Shown: one piece after another, positions 21,266 to 31,640 of the stretch | How the letters are laid out: every line of letters begins with the position of its first letter | Numbering within the stretch: position 1 is the stretch's first letter | Assembly (NCBI RefSeq): GCF_963576675.1 | Contig: NC_088916.1 | Span: forward strand, 49,291,001 to 49,355,000 | Source of the DNA: Euphorbia lathyris | Taxonomy: Eukaryota; Streptophyta; Magnoliopsida; Malpighiales; Euphorbiaceae | DNA: 64,000 nucleotides | Reading direction: 5' to 3' | Program-made: the position numbers and the translations under genes | Notes under the pieces: generated by a model | What the model was told of the DNA's origin: nothing | The model's input: the letters and a program-made list of their open reading frames with translations, nothing else | Database searches by the model: none

Positions 21266-23560
21266 ATGTATAACAATATCCACTTGTATGTATGGCTTTC
21301 TCTTACTACTACTTTCTCCCTCTTCATTCCTACAATAGTAGCACAAACCGACACTTATATTGTCCATATGGACTTATCTGCCATGCCCAATGCCTTCTCC
21401 ACACAGCATAGCTGGCACTTGGCTACTCTTTCCTCTGTTTTCGAAGACTCTAAAGCCAAAACTTCAATCTCTACCGCCTCTTCTAAACTTCTCTATACTT
21501 ATACTCATGCTATCAACGGTTTTAGTGCTCGTCTTAATCCTACTGAGCTTGACATCTTAAAAGCTTCACCTGGCTATATTTCTGCCTTCAGAGATGTACG
21601 AGTTCAAGCTGACACAACTCGTTCAACTTCATTTCTTGGTCTCAATCCCAGCTCCGGAGCTTGGAAGGCATCCAATTCTGGAGATGGTATGATTATTGGG
21701 GTGGTGGATTCAGGTGTTTGGCCGGAAAGTGAGAGCTACAGCGATAAAGGAATGTCTAGTATTCCGAAAAGATGGACAGGAGAATGTGAAACTGGAACGC
21801 AATTCAATTCCTCACTATGCAACAAGAAACTCATCGGAGCCAGGTACTTCAACAAAGGAGTGATTGCCAATGATCCTAATGTCACTATATCCATGAACTC
21901 TCCCCGTGATACAGACGGCCATGGGACTCATACATCGAGCACCGCAGCAGGGAATTTCGTGGAAGGAGCATCTTACTTTGGTTATGCCATGGGAACTGCC
22001 CGCGGAGCAGCTCCTCGTTCACATGTAGCAGTATATAAGGCCCTGTGGGATGAAGGGGGTTTTGCATCTGATATAATTGCTGCAATTGATCAAGCAATTA
22101 TTGATCAAGTTGATGTTTTGTCCATCTCATTGAGCGTATTTGGAGTTCCTTTCTACGAAGACCCTGTTGCGTTGGCCACTTTTTCAGCTGTGGAGAGGAA
22201 TATTGTTGTGGCAGGCTCTGCAGGGAATAGAGGGCCTTCAGGCTTGACAATCAGGAATGCTGCACCTTGGATTCTAACTGTTGCTGCTAGTACTATAGAC
22301 CGAAAGTTCAATGCTGTTATAAAACTCGGAGATGGGGTAACAACCACTGGCCAAGCTCTCTTTCCACTAAGTTTTCCTTCCAGAAAACTTCCAATTGTTT
22401 TCATCAATGGATGTTTGGCAATGGACGAATTCTCCGGGTTTGAGAAAAGTGTAGTAGTATGTGAAGAGACGATTGAGGCCTCAATCGAAAGCCAATTCGG
22501 TACCGTGGCAGCAACAAATGTTACTGGAGGAGTGTTCATTACTAATTCTACAGAGATTGATACATTTTTCCCTTCCCGCTTTCCAGCAATAGTCTTGGAT
22601 TTTGAAAATGGGCAAAAGCTCAAAAAGTACATAAATGCAAGCACTTCGCCACAAGTAAGCATAAAATTCAACAGAAATAGTGTTAGTAACAAAGCAGCAC
22701 CAAGTGTTGCTGCATACAGCTCAAGAGGACCATCTCGCATTATCCCAGAAGTGTTGAAGCCTGACATTATGGCTCCTGGTACTCAAATCTTAGCTGCTTG
22801 GCCTGAAAATAGTTCTGTGGAATTCATCAATGGTAGAAATATATTCAGTAATTTTGAAATTATATCTGGGACATCTATGGCTTGCCCACACATAGCAGGA
22901 GTAGCAGCTCTTCTGAAGAAGGCACATCCTGATTGGAGTCCTGCTGCAATAAAATCCGCCATGATGACCACTGCTGATACCATGGATCGCAACAACGAGG
23001 CTATCAAAGATCTCGGTCTTTTTAACCGGCCTGCCAATCCGTTAGATATGGGAAGCGGCCATATAAATCCGAACAAGGCACTAAATCCTGGCCTTATCTA
23101 TGACTTGAAATCAAGTGACTATGTCAAAATACTGTGTGCATTAAACTATACCCAAAGCCAAATCCAAATTATCACAAAATCATCTTCTAATGATTGTTCA
23201 TCCCCTTCATTGGACATTAATTATCCCTCTTTTATTGCTTTCTTCAATGGAGAAGAGTCTGAAGCCAATTTGACCACTGTCAAAGAATTTCACAGGACTG
23301 TAACCAATGTGGGGGATGCAATTTCAACTTATACTGCGAGTTGGACTCCTATTAAGGGGTTAAATGTTAGTGTTGTTCCAAACAAGCTGGAGTTCAAAGC
23401 CAAGAACCAGAAGTTAACTTACAAGCTAGTTCTTCAAGGTCCAAAAAGGACAGAGGAACAAGAAGCTTACGGTGAAGTTAGATGGGTAGATTCTAAGCTA
23501 AACCACATTGTCAGGAGTCCTATTGTGGTCGCAAACTACCATGTGGATGATATAGGATAA
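21266..23560 (+). CDS. Subtilisin-like serine protease 2 (SBT1.9/SBT3-like), intronless
   Basis: 764 codons from the ATG at 21266; the ten codons upstream are open but would begin with TTG and lie in the 5' leader. Signal peptide about residues 1-27 (WLSLTTTFSLFIPTIVAQ), I9 prodomain about 30-114, then S8 catalytic Asp148 (VVDSGVWPES; most relatives have DTG), His219, Asn321 and Ser537 (GTSMACPH). A protease-associated insert lies at about 365-460 and a fibronectin-III-like C terminus after about 650. N-glycosylation-type NxS/T sites are numerous, as expected of a secreted protein. No intron, unlike subtilase 1. The last third is almost identical to subtilase 3. The AATAAA-like signals lie about 30-60 bp after the stop. 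Confidence 0.93.
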   Translation: MYNNIHLYVWLSLTTTFSLFIPTIVAQTDTYIVHMDLSAMPNAFSTQHSWHLATLSSVFEDSKAKTSISTASSKLLYTYTHAINGFSARLNPTELDILKASPGYISAFRDVRVQADTTRSTSFLGLNPSSGAWKASNSGDGMIIGVVDSGVWPESESYSDKGMSSIPKRWTGECETGTQFNSSLCNKKLIGARYFNKGVIANDPNVTISMNSPRDTDGHGTHTSSTAAGNFVEGASYFGYAMGTARGAAPRSHVAVYKALWDEGGFASDIIAAIDQAIIDQVDVLSISLSVFGVPFYEDPVALATFSAVERNIVVAGSAGNRGPSGLTIRNAAPWILTVAASTIDRKFNAVIKLGDGVTTTGQALFPLSFPSRKLPIVFINGCLAMDEFSGFEKSVVVCEETIEASIESQFGTVAATNVTGGVFITNSTEIDTFFPSRFPAIVLDFENGQKLKKYINASTSPQVSIKFNRNSVSNKAAPSVAAYSSRGPSRIIPEVLKPDIMAPGTQILAAWPENSSVEFINGRNIFSNFEIISGTSMACPHIAGVAALLKKAHPDWSPAAIKSAMMTTADTMDRNNEAIKDLGLFNRPANPLDMGSGHINPNKALNPGLIYDLKSSDYVKILCALNYTQSQIQIITKSSSNDCSSPSLDINYPSFIAFFNGEESEANLTTVKEFHRTVTNVGDAISTYTASWTPIKGLNVSVVPNKLEFKAKNQKLTYKLVLQGPKRTEEQEAYGEVRWVDSKLNHIVRSPIVVANYHVDDIG

Positions 23561-23768
23561 GATTTGTCTGATCTAATTTATTGGATTTTGAAATAAATGT
23601 TTAGTGGGAAATAAAATATGCATCGTTCAATTGCTTAAGAGCTTATTCATAAGATATGATAAGGTTAGAAACTTTACATTGTTGCCAATATATACAGTCA
23701 TTGCCCAAAATTCCATTATGCACAAACATAAAGTCTAATGCAAGATGAGCAGAGGCCTGCTTTCTTAT
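23561..23768 (+). other. 3' region of subtilase 2
   Basis: Near-identical to the region after subtilase 3 up to 'gataagg'. Subtilase 3 then has about 85 bp extra before the match resumes at 'ttagaaac'. It contains gaaataaatg and gggaaataaaat, plausible polyadenylation signals. Confidence 0.5.
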
Positions 23769-24046
23769 TGTCAGCTATTAATATAAAGTGGACCTTTAAC
23801 TATCAGCTTGAGCTTTTAGCTAAAACGATTCCATGACATGGTATCAGAGCCAGTATGACCAAGTGGTCCAGGTTCGATTCCTGGCAGCCCCATTTGTTGA
23901 GTTATTTGCAAGACATGGAAATATGGGTCTGTGTTGTCACGCTTCAAGCCCAAGTGTGCTTTTGCGTGTGGGGGTGTGTCAGCTATTAATATGAAGTGGA
24001 CCTTTAACTACCAGCTTGAGCTTTTAGCTAAAACGGTTCCATGACA
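23769..24046 (+). mobile_element. Complete TRIM retrotransposon, 278 bp, 70-bp LTRs
   Basis: The LTRs 23769-23838 and 23977-24046 start TGTCAG and end CATGACA and differ by only a few bases. Perfect 5-bp target duplications CTTAT flank the element (23764-23768, 24047-24051). A primer-binding site tggtatcagagcc (23839-23851), complementary to the 3' end of initiator tRNA-Met, directly follows the left LTR. A purine-rich gtgtgggggtg precedes the right LTR. No coding frame, so it is mobilised by proteins from another element. Confidence 0.92.
23868..23884 (+). other. tRNA T-arm-like hairpin inside the TRIM
   Basis: CCAGG-TTCGATT-CCTGG is a perfect 5-bp stem with a 7-base TTCGATT loop, exactly a tRNA T-arm. 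Just upstream, tgaccaagtggt resembles a class-II tRNA D-arm/box A. The anticodon arm and the acceptor are missing, so this is not a tRNA gene. Confidence 0.6.
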
Positions 24047-24051
24047 CTTAT

Positions 24052-25440
24052 TAACTTAATGAATCTGACCAGATAGTATCTGTCTCCGAAATTGTACTAT
24101 AACCCACAGAAACACGTTACACAGTAAAAAGTAACATATCAGAAGACTAGGTGTTAATATCACACTCCAAATAGATCAACTATTAATTCCATAAAACTGC
24201 ATAAGAGCAGAAATAATCCCATAAACTTGTTAGTAACTTGGCATTATTAATAATTATTCCATCTTTTGCATAAAATAAATTGAGACAAGGATTTACTTAA
24301 AAATTGCATGTAAAATTAATCATTAGATAGATGGGGAACCAAGTGACGTTACTGACCTTGGGAGCAACATCCGTATTGTTCATCACTATGAACTTGCATT
24401 GAACCCCCACCTCACTGTTGAACTTTTCCCCAAGTGTGAACCTCCAGCCTCAACAAGATTAAAAGACCAACATGAATAAGATGCATAAGAACTTCAGTAC
24501 ATGATTAAGCTGTGAGAACTTCAAAATACGCATCATTTCTTTTCAAGCTAAAGGTGAATACTACTTAATTTGGCTATGATAGTTATATAAGGACTTCACA
24601 ACATTGGTGTCTAATATGATCCAGCTTTTATATTCTTGGAAACAAGCATGAAATTCAATCATATCCTTAAATCTATAGGCACAAGTTATTATTGTTCTGA
24701 TCTCCTCAACTATGGAAAACCAAAAAACTAATCATAACAACATAGATGAAGCAAGAGTCTACCATGATATTCAACGTTTAGTAAAGCTTCCTTCTGATGC
24801 AGCGAGCATAGCAACATGACACTATTACTGAATATGCCATCAATTCATTATAAGCTTTCTGCTGAAGCTGAAAATAATGAAACAAAATGTTCTTTTACAT
24901 TAGCAATCAAAATTACAAGGGAAAGTAATAGTAGGCATAGACAGCAACCTTTACCATGAACCAACCCCCTAAATCACCAACAGCAATCTATAGAACCAGG
25001 AGCCCAAGGAAACTTAAGATTTTCCTATTAAGTTTTCATCACCAACCTAGCATAATCTAGAGAATTCTAATGTTGATTTTTTACTCCACTTGTGGTCTTA
25101 ATTTATACAAGTTTATGGTTATATTTTGTACAAGTTTGTGGCTCAAATTTGTACAAGTTTGTGAATGTTTCCAAACTAGCATAAATAGGTGTTGAGGTAT
25201 TGTAAGTGTGTGCAAGTAAGTAGCAAAATAGAAAGAAGAAAGTGAAGAGAATGTAGGCTACTTAAAATAATCAAGTGAGGTTGTGAGATTTTGTAGTAGT
25301 TAAATGTGCGAGTTCTCCATATTTAACATTTCCAACCTTAATGTCGAACAATTGACCTATTATCAAAGTATATATTCTTGAAATAGTGCTGATTGTTTCA
25401 ATTAGATATATCCATAAAAAAAGATTTTATCCAAACCGGT
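24052..25440. other. AT-rich spacer, nothing recognised
   Basis: No frame, RNA gene or terminal repeat that I can support. Confidence 0.5.
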
Positions 25441-25564
25441 TTATTTAATACTAGATAATCTATTTGAAGCTAGATTAATAAAAAGAATACCTAAATGGAA
25501 ATGGAGACTCCAGTTACCGGTTGGAGTTCGCTCTTCACGTCGTCGGCCCGCCTTTGAAGTCGCT

Positions 25565-25800
25565 GTTCTGAATATGTAGACTGAAAGGAGAAATAGAGAA
25601 CGAAAGACAGAAAGAGGGGAAGAGAAAAGAAGATGGAGGATAAGGGAGGAGGGAGAGAAAGGAAAAGGGTGGCCGGTCGGATGAATGTCGCATGGTCGAA
25701 ATGGGAGGACGGAAGAGCAGAGAGGACTGTGGGCGGGAATCGAAATGAGAGAAAATGGGGGTGCTTCCCACCGTTTTCTATAATTTTTCAAATTTACTCC
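25565..25800 (+). repeat. GA-rich repeat, partner of 31985-32200
   Basis: Shares the order 'gagaacgaaag', 'ggaaaagggtggccggt', 'gtcgaaatgggagg', 'atgagagaaaatgggggt' with 31985-32200 in the same orientation. Both copies end at a C(T)CCC(T/A)CCGTTTT motif resembling a mariner/Stowaway terminus. Non-coding as far as visible; the antisense frames here are only shadows of the GA bias. Confidence 0.7.
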
Positions 25801-26108
25801 AATTTACAATTTTAGAGGATTGCATAGAAATTAAGAAATAATTGAAAAAGACTTTGTTACGTGCTATTTATTTATTAAATCTATTGTTTTTTTATTTTAT
25901 AATGAGTTTATTATTTTAATCTCAACAAATCCACGTTTATTCAACTATTGGTAACAAACGGTAGATTAGCATTTTCCTCCTAGAAAAAAATTCAAGCACG
26001 TCTTCTCTGTACTCAACAGCTTCTCTATACTCAAAACTCACCTTTCTTCAACTTGCTCAGAACTTTTTCTCCTCTTCTGAAAATTGATCTCTAAAAATAC
26101 CTAAAAAG

Positions 26109-26239
26109 ATGTCTCTCATGGAAATGGATTTAAATGTCCAAAACATTGATATTGGGCAACCAATAAATTTTGATCTCACAATTTTCAGATGCAAGCAGTG
26201 GTTCAACCCCTGGATAGAAAGAAGAAAATTTGGATTTTG
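26109..26239 (+). other. Possible 5' exon of the mariner-like gene
   Basis: Starts with an ATG in a leader-like context and encodes MSLMEMDLNVQNIDIG, then FRCKQWFNPWIERRKFGF, and is followed by a good donor (ttttg|gtatgt). Splicing directly to 26820 would give a stop, so either a further small exon (26448-26510, bounded by AG and GT) is used or this piece is not coding. The DLN-rich start resembles the minus-strand mariner remnant at 31023. Confidence 0.3.
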
Positions 26240-26510
26240 GTATGTTAATTTCCATTTATTCTTTATTATTTTCTTTTCTAATTATTGTAATTCTTCCATT
26301 GTTGGAAATGTGCAAAATCACAGAAATTGAATAGCACAGGAGCAAAATAGTTGAAATACTTATTTATACCTGAAGTTTTTTATAGCTCTATTTCTTTTTA
26401 TCTTCAATCTTTGTTGTTTCTCTTAGATAAATGAAAAAATATTTCAGCACCAATTTTTTGGAATTGGAACTAAAATCTGGCTGCAAGTCTAGAATAAAGA
26501 ATGTCAACTG

Positions 26511-26794
26511 GTAAAACATCTGTTTTGAGTTTACAAAATTGTTATTTTTTGTTCAAATTTTCCATGTGGCATAATATGCTGTATTTCTACGGAGAATGTA
26601 TGAACTATCATCTGCTTTTTTGTTGAGCATATAATATAACAGTTCTGGTTTAGGCACATTATATTGACATAATTTTACATATTTGAATTCTGCTAGGATG
26701 ATATTTTCCCTGCTATTCTTTCTCTGATGTTTAATTGCATGTTTACTTAATTACTTTTGCTTAGATTTTCTAGTGGGTAGTTGTAATTGAATGT
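26511..26794 (+). repeat. 284-bp direct repeat, left copy (intron-like)
   Basis: Nearly identical to 28511-28793. It lies between a GT (26511) and the acceptor before the transposase frame (ttgtttaacag, 26809-26819), so here it behaves as intron sequence. Confidence 0.85.
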
Positions 26795-26821
26795 ATTTCA
26801 TGTTATTATTGTTTAACAGAT

Positions 26822-28141
26822 ATGAATGAAGGTGATAAGAATATGGACACATCTTCAACACATAATAGAATAAGAATGATGTTGAGTAATGAAAAACGTC
26901 AAGCTGTTTATGAAATGTTACTACAAAAGAGTGTCGATGGAAAATTAATGAGACATATAACAATGATGGTTGCATCATCATTTGGCATCCCAAAGCGTAC
27001 TGTTCAACGTATATGGAAGCAAGCAAAAGATTGTGGGACAAATGTTGATGTCTCATATCGGAAGACAAAAAATTGTGGTCGCAAGAGAATACAAATCGAT
27101 TTGGATCGGATTCAGAGTGTTCCTTTGCATAAACGAACAACTCTTCGATCTTTGTCTTCTGCTATCAACATAAGCCCATCTATATTGGCTAGGCGTTTGA
27201 AATTCGGGAAGATACGACGTCATTCGAATGCTATAAAGCCCATTCTTAAGGAAGAAAACAAAAGATCGAGATTACAATTTTGTTTATCGATGCTTGAAGC
27301 AAATACCATACCACATGAACCAATTTTCAAAGGTATGTACAACATGGTTCATATAGATGAAAAATGGTTTTATATGACAAAAAAATCAGAAAATTATTAC
27401 TTGTTGCCGTATGAAGAAGATCCATTGCGTACATGTAAAAGTAAGAACTTCATCGGAAAGGTTATGTTTTTGGTAGCTTTAGCTCGACCAAGGTTTGATA
27501 CAGAAAGAAATGTGATTTTCTCAAGGAAAATTGGGGTGTTCCCTTTTGTCGATCAAGTGCATGCTAAAAGAAGCAGTGTTAACAGAGCTGCAGGGACGAT
27601 GGAAACAAAGCTAATGACTTCAATTAATAGACAAGTTATAAAGTCATTTTTGCTTGAAAAGGTACTTCCAGCCATCAAGGAAAAATGGCCCAAGGAGGAT
27701 TTGAATTATCCAATTTTTATTCAGCAAGATAATGCGAAAACTCACATTAGTAATGATGACGTCAATTTTCGCCGATCAGCTACAGAAGGTGGATTTGACA
27801 TTCGTTTGATCGAGCAACCTGCAAATTCTCTTAATTTGAATGTATTAGATCTTGGATTTTTCGCTGCCGTTCAGTCATTGAAAGATAAAGAAGCACCAAA
27901 TACTATTGACGAGCTCATTAGTGCTGTTGTGAAGTTATTTGAAGCATTTCCTTGTACAAAATCAGATTACATATTTTTGACCTTGCAGCTATGTATGGTG
28001 GAAATCATGGAGGAAAAAGGTTCCCAACGGTATAAAATTCCGCATATAAACAAATTAATGTTAGAAAGGAGAGGTGAACTCCCATCTCAAATCAAATGCG
28101 ATGTTGCCTTGATACAAGAAGTAATTCAATATTTACAGTAA
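26822..28141 (+). CDS. Mariner-like transposase (plant MLE, D39D)
   Basis: An uninterrupted frame of 439 aa. The N-terminal part has two helix-turn-helix-like segments (FGIPKRTVQRIWKQA near residues 54-68 and TLRSLSSAINISPSILARRL near 107-126) for binding terminal repeats. The catalytic triad is complete: first Asp in HIDEKWFYM (about 178), second in IQQDNAKTHI (about 303), third in NVLDLGFF, exactly 39 residues after the second, the plant mariner spacing. The usual SPD before the last motif is SLN here. Family knowledge: cuts and pastes mariner/Stowaway elements at TA sites. Length and intactness suggest a possibly active source, although a clear terminal inverted repeat pair for this copy was not found. 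Confidence 0.9.
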   Translation: MNEGDKNMDTSSTHNRIRMMLSNEKRQAVYEMLLQKSVDGKLMRHITMMVASSFGIPKRTVQRIWKQAKDCGTNVDVSYRKTKNCGRKRIQIDLDRIQSVPLHKRTTLRSLSSAINISPSILARRLKFGKIRRHSNAIKPILKEENKRSRLQFCLSMLEANTIPHEPIFKGMYNMVHIDEKWFYMTKKSENYYLLPYEEDPLRTCKSKNFIGKVMFLVALARPRFDTERNVIFSRKIGVFPFVDQVHAKRSSVNRAAGTMETKLMTSINRQVIKSFLLEKVLPAIKEKWPKEDLNYPIFIQQDNAKTHISNDDVNFRRSATEGGFDIRLIEQPANSLNLNVLDLGFFAAVQSLKDKEAPNTIDELISAVVKLFEAFPCTKSDYIFLTLQLCMVEIMEEKGSQRYKIPHINKLMLERRGELPSQIKCDVALIQEVIQYLQ

Positions 28142-28315
28142 GGAGTTTAATGGTAATACTGCTATAGAGTTTAATGTTAATACTGCTATGTAGATTAATT
28201 TTCATTTGTTTTTTGTAATGACTTTTTGTTCTTGCAAGTTTTTGGATGTTGTAGTGTATGTTTGTTATTTCTACTCATATACTATGTGATCCATTTTACC
28301 ACCTTAAAATTCCCA

Positions 28316-28510
28316 GTCAACAAATATAGTTGAAGATGCTGCAACTTTTCCAACTGCTCTTAGGAGCTCACCTGAAGACATGAGCATGTCATAATGCGTG
28401 GATGAGGATCCCATAAAGCCTAACATGAAGGAAGTCAGGTGTGAAATTGAACCTTTTGAGTTGTACAGGCAAATGAATTCCAATGATTTATCAAATGAGA
28501 CTACAACTTG
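28316..28510 (+). other. Exon-like stretch of unknown origin
   Basis: After an AG (ttcccag) the sequence encodes, with one in-frame TAA, pieces such as DEDPIKPNMKEVRCEIEP and FELYRQMNSNDLSNET. It ends where the second 284-bp repeat begins. It reads like protein, but I do not recognise the family. It may be a captured or broken host exon. Confidence 0.25.
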
Positions 28511-28793
28511 GAAAACATCTGTTTTGAGTTTACAAAATTGTTATTTTTTGTTCAGATTTTCCATGTGGCATAATATGATGTATTTCTACGGAGAATGTAT
28601 GAACTATCATCTGCTTTTTTGTTGAGCATATAATATAATAGTTATGGTTTAGGCATATTATATTGACATAATTTTATATATTTGAATTATGCTAGGATGA
28701 TATTTTCCCTGCTATTCTTTTTCTGATGTTTAATTGCACGTTTACTAAATTACTTTTGCTTAGATTTTCTAGTGGGTAGTTGTATTTGAATGT
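28511..28793 (+). repeat. 284-bp direct repeat, right copy
   Basis: Partner of 26511-26794 at a spacing of 2.0 kb, so the two copies bracket the transposase frame. The GT donor of the left copy is GG here. Confidence 0.85.
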
Positions 28794-29690
28794 CTCATTA
28801 TACGTTGCTCATGTTTACTGGTAAAGTTGCATTGGCTTTTCAAAACCATGTGCCTATTGGATTAAAAATATTTATGATTTGAAGTTCATGTCAACTACTT
28901 GCTGAACTGACATGTTGTTGCTTTCTCAAAATGTTGCACTTGCAATTTTGTTAGTTTTTTCTTGATGTAGTTGGTTTTAGCAATGCGCAGAATGTACTAA
29001 TTGATGACGATTTTGATTTAATGTATGGCTTCTGTGAGTTATTTTTCTGTGCGGAGTTTACAATGGATGTTAAAGTTTACTTATTTCATAATACTTCTAT
29101 TGTCGTGCTTTTAATTGGATATTTAGTGAAGACTTTATTTCACAAATTTCACCATACTTGTATTGTTATGTTGTCTATTGATTATCCGCAACATCATTCG
29201 TTCAGTCCCTCTTTTAGAAAGAACTCTTCTCCTTAATATTCTTGACTCATTAATTCAAACTGTTAACTTTTGGCATTTAAATCTTTCTAGTTGATAAGGT
29301 ATGCCTTGCAAATTGAAACGAAAAGCCACAATAGTTATTACTTGAAACTTCATTTTTTTAATTAGATAAGAACCGTCCAATTGGGTTGAATACGTAGTAT
29401 AATATTCATCATAGAACATTTTTTGGGCCATTGTGGAGATTCTAATGCAGGTTTTATCAGATGCAAATTAACTAAAAAAATAAGTGTGTGAATATAGCTT
29501 TGAAAGGATAAAATGGGAGATCAATTACATGCTCTCTTGACTATATTATCATCCTAATGATGATTGGTTTGATTTCTGAGAACAACATTTAAGTCCTTAA
29601 TTTCTCTCATAGACCAATTAAGCAAGCAGTTCCATCTTTTCCCAGTTCATTCCCACATGTTCTCTAGGAGAAATGACCTCCGTAGCTTAA
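28794..29690. other. AT-rich spacer, nothing recognised
   Basis: Short chance frames only. Confidence 0.45.
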
Positions 29691-29699
29691 TTCCATGGG

Positions 29700-29860
29700 A
29701 TAAGGTATCAAAATATGGCTATGGTTTTAGAGAAGTATCAATTTAGGCTCCACGTACAAAATAGTACCAATATAGGCTCCACGTACAAAATAGTACCAAT
29801 ATAGGCTTAACGTTTAAAAAAGTACCAATTTAGGCCTAGATAACGGAACGAGACACGACG
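29700..29860. repeat. Short tandem units (tataggctccacgtacaaaatagtacca)
   Basis: Three to four imperfect units of about 34 bp with the core 'agtaccaatataggc'. Related wording recurs at 31430-31640 and 32280-32520. Confidence 0.6.
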
Positions 29861-29924
29861 TTGATATTACTCCCTTAAGTCAAATATATTTTTACTAAGG
29901 TTCATAGGAGTGACTGAGGATTTC

Positions 29925-30365
29925 AAATTATTTCAAGTTAGAAACTTGTATACTTAAATGAAAGAGTCTAGAACTTAGAAGTATAGTGGCTTTCGCACCT
30001 GCTCTCTTTTCAAGTTTTATAAGATGAAAGATTTTTCTTTTGATACCGGAAAGGAAAAAAATGGATATCTTAGCGCCGCGCGGGGGGCAGTACTCCTTAT
30101 GGGTAGAAGTTGCACTAGCACGAAATGCCTTTAGAACTTCGGCTTGGAACTGCTGCAATTGGATCAGCTAGCTAGTGTTAGTCTAAGAGATTGAAAAAAG
30201 AAATGAAATGGGTTGCCTTCTTTCCTACGTCCAGCAATCCCATAATGCGGGTTATAACGACCTCCAATGCTATTTATCCCGTTAGGGAGAATGCGTAAAA
30301 GAAGCAATTTGTTGGAACGAGCTTAGAAATAGAAACTTCATAAAACGAGAGTCAAAGCGGCTATT
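29925..30365. other. Organelle-like (possibly mitochondrial) DNA insertion
   Basis: A patch of about 440 bp whose composition differs from the flanks: gcgccgcgcggggggc, ggcagtactccttatgggta, ccttctttcctacgtccagc, cccgttagggagaatgcg. Its texture resembles plant mitochondrial intergenic DNA. No known organelle gene was identified. The minus-strand 76-codon frame here has no recognisable motif. Confidence 0.35.
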
Positions 30366-30798
30366 TTATCTGTTAGAACAAGCTTAGAACTTGAATTCAC
30401 TTGACCAACATCAAAGTAAAAGAATTACAGTATCTTACTACTATCAATTGTTCAAACAATAGACAATTTTATTAAAAATCATTAGATAAAGTAAATGTAA
30501 CAAAGAGTTCTACAAATGCCCCCAAAATTTAAACTAACTAGGCAAATAAATAAGTAAAGCTATTTGAATCAATCATTTAGTATGTAATCCAAACTCAGCA
30601 GCTAAAAATTTGTGAAAAGTACAAGGTACCAATTAAAAAATTCATTCCAAAGTGGAACTAATACTAGAAATAACCTAATCAAACAAGTTGAATCCCATTC
30701 CATCGTCCTTCATTTCTTCAACAACAGGAACGACGACAACGACATCACTAGCATTGGCTACGGGAGCAGAAATGGAAACCAGAATAGCAGTAGCGCCA

Positions 30799-31387
30799 TC
30801 AGAACCAACATTGAAGTTGAATTCTCAACATTAAAATGGAAGTTTTTTTAATAAAGTGGGAAGATAAATTTTCAACATCAAAATGAATTTTTTTTTTGCA
30901 GTTTCTCTCGTCTTCAAAAACTTCGCATCCTTCCATTGGAAATTTATTTAAATCGAATAATCCATCAGCAGGGAGATTCAAGTCAAAAGAATGAAGTACT
31001 TTCTTTTCAATTTCTTCAGCCATTGATTGTGTGGAGAAAAGAGAATTCCAATATTAATGTGAAATAGGAAGGGAATTGCTGCAATGAAAAAAAAAAGGTT
31101 GAAATCGGTTTTCAAGCTGCTGAACGTGGATATGAAAGAAAAAAGCTGGAAAAAATTAAGCTCGGATATGGGTGCTACATCGTGGAAATGGTTGCAATAT
31201 GGGCAATTAAATAATTTTTTAATTAATTATCCATTTATATAAAAACAATTGAAATAAGGGTATATTTGGAAAATTTAGAGTAATTTGTATTAATTAAATT
31301 AAAACGACATATAATATGAAACAAACAAAAAAAACTCTTCAGAAAGTCATCTAATATGAAATGGATCTAATATGAAACGGAGGGAGA
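30799..31387 (-). pseudogene. 5' end of a second mariner-like element
   Basis: On the minus strand the sequence starts with CTCCCTCCGTTTCATATTAG at 31387, the classic plant mariner/Stowaway terminus, beside TA. A second CATATTAGAT follows, then an AT-rich leader and an ATG at 31023 opening a frame that begins MAEEIEKKVLHSFDLNLP. The frame stops after 74 codons; no catalytic domain follows. It is a truncated element. Confidence 0.55.
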
Positions 31388-31424
31388 TATTAGGAGAGTT
31401 CATTAACAATAGAAATATATATTT

Positions 31425-31640
31425 TTTTGGGATAAGTATCAAAAATAGCTTCAAGATTTGTAGAGAAGTTTCAATTTAATCTCAACTAATAAAATAACAT
31501 TATTTTAATCTAATAATGAACAAAAATATATATTTTTTTTGGAATAAGTATCAAAAATAGCTTCAAGATTTGTAGAGAAGTTTCGATTTAATCTCAACTA
31601 ATAAAATAACATTATTTTAATCTAAGATTTATGAAATGAG
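31425..31640. repeat. 113-bp tandem duplication
   Basis: 'ataagtatcaaaaatagctt' and 'caagatttgtagagaagttt' occur twice, at about 31431 and 31542, with the same following sequence. Non-coding. Confidence 0.7.

Noticed and set aside
22153..22767. 204-codon minus-strand frame (and its partner at 53362-53946)
   Set aside because: Antisense to the subtilase coding region in both paralogues; present only because the paralogues are similar.
23850..23890. tRNA gene
   Set aside because: Only a T-arm and a box-A-like stretch are present; no anticodon arm or acceptor stem, and the sequence is the interior of a TRIM.
25441..25815. Short Ser/Pro/Phe-rich and Arg/Gly-rich frames on both strands
   Set aside because: They follow from the GA/CT bias of a dispersed repeat.
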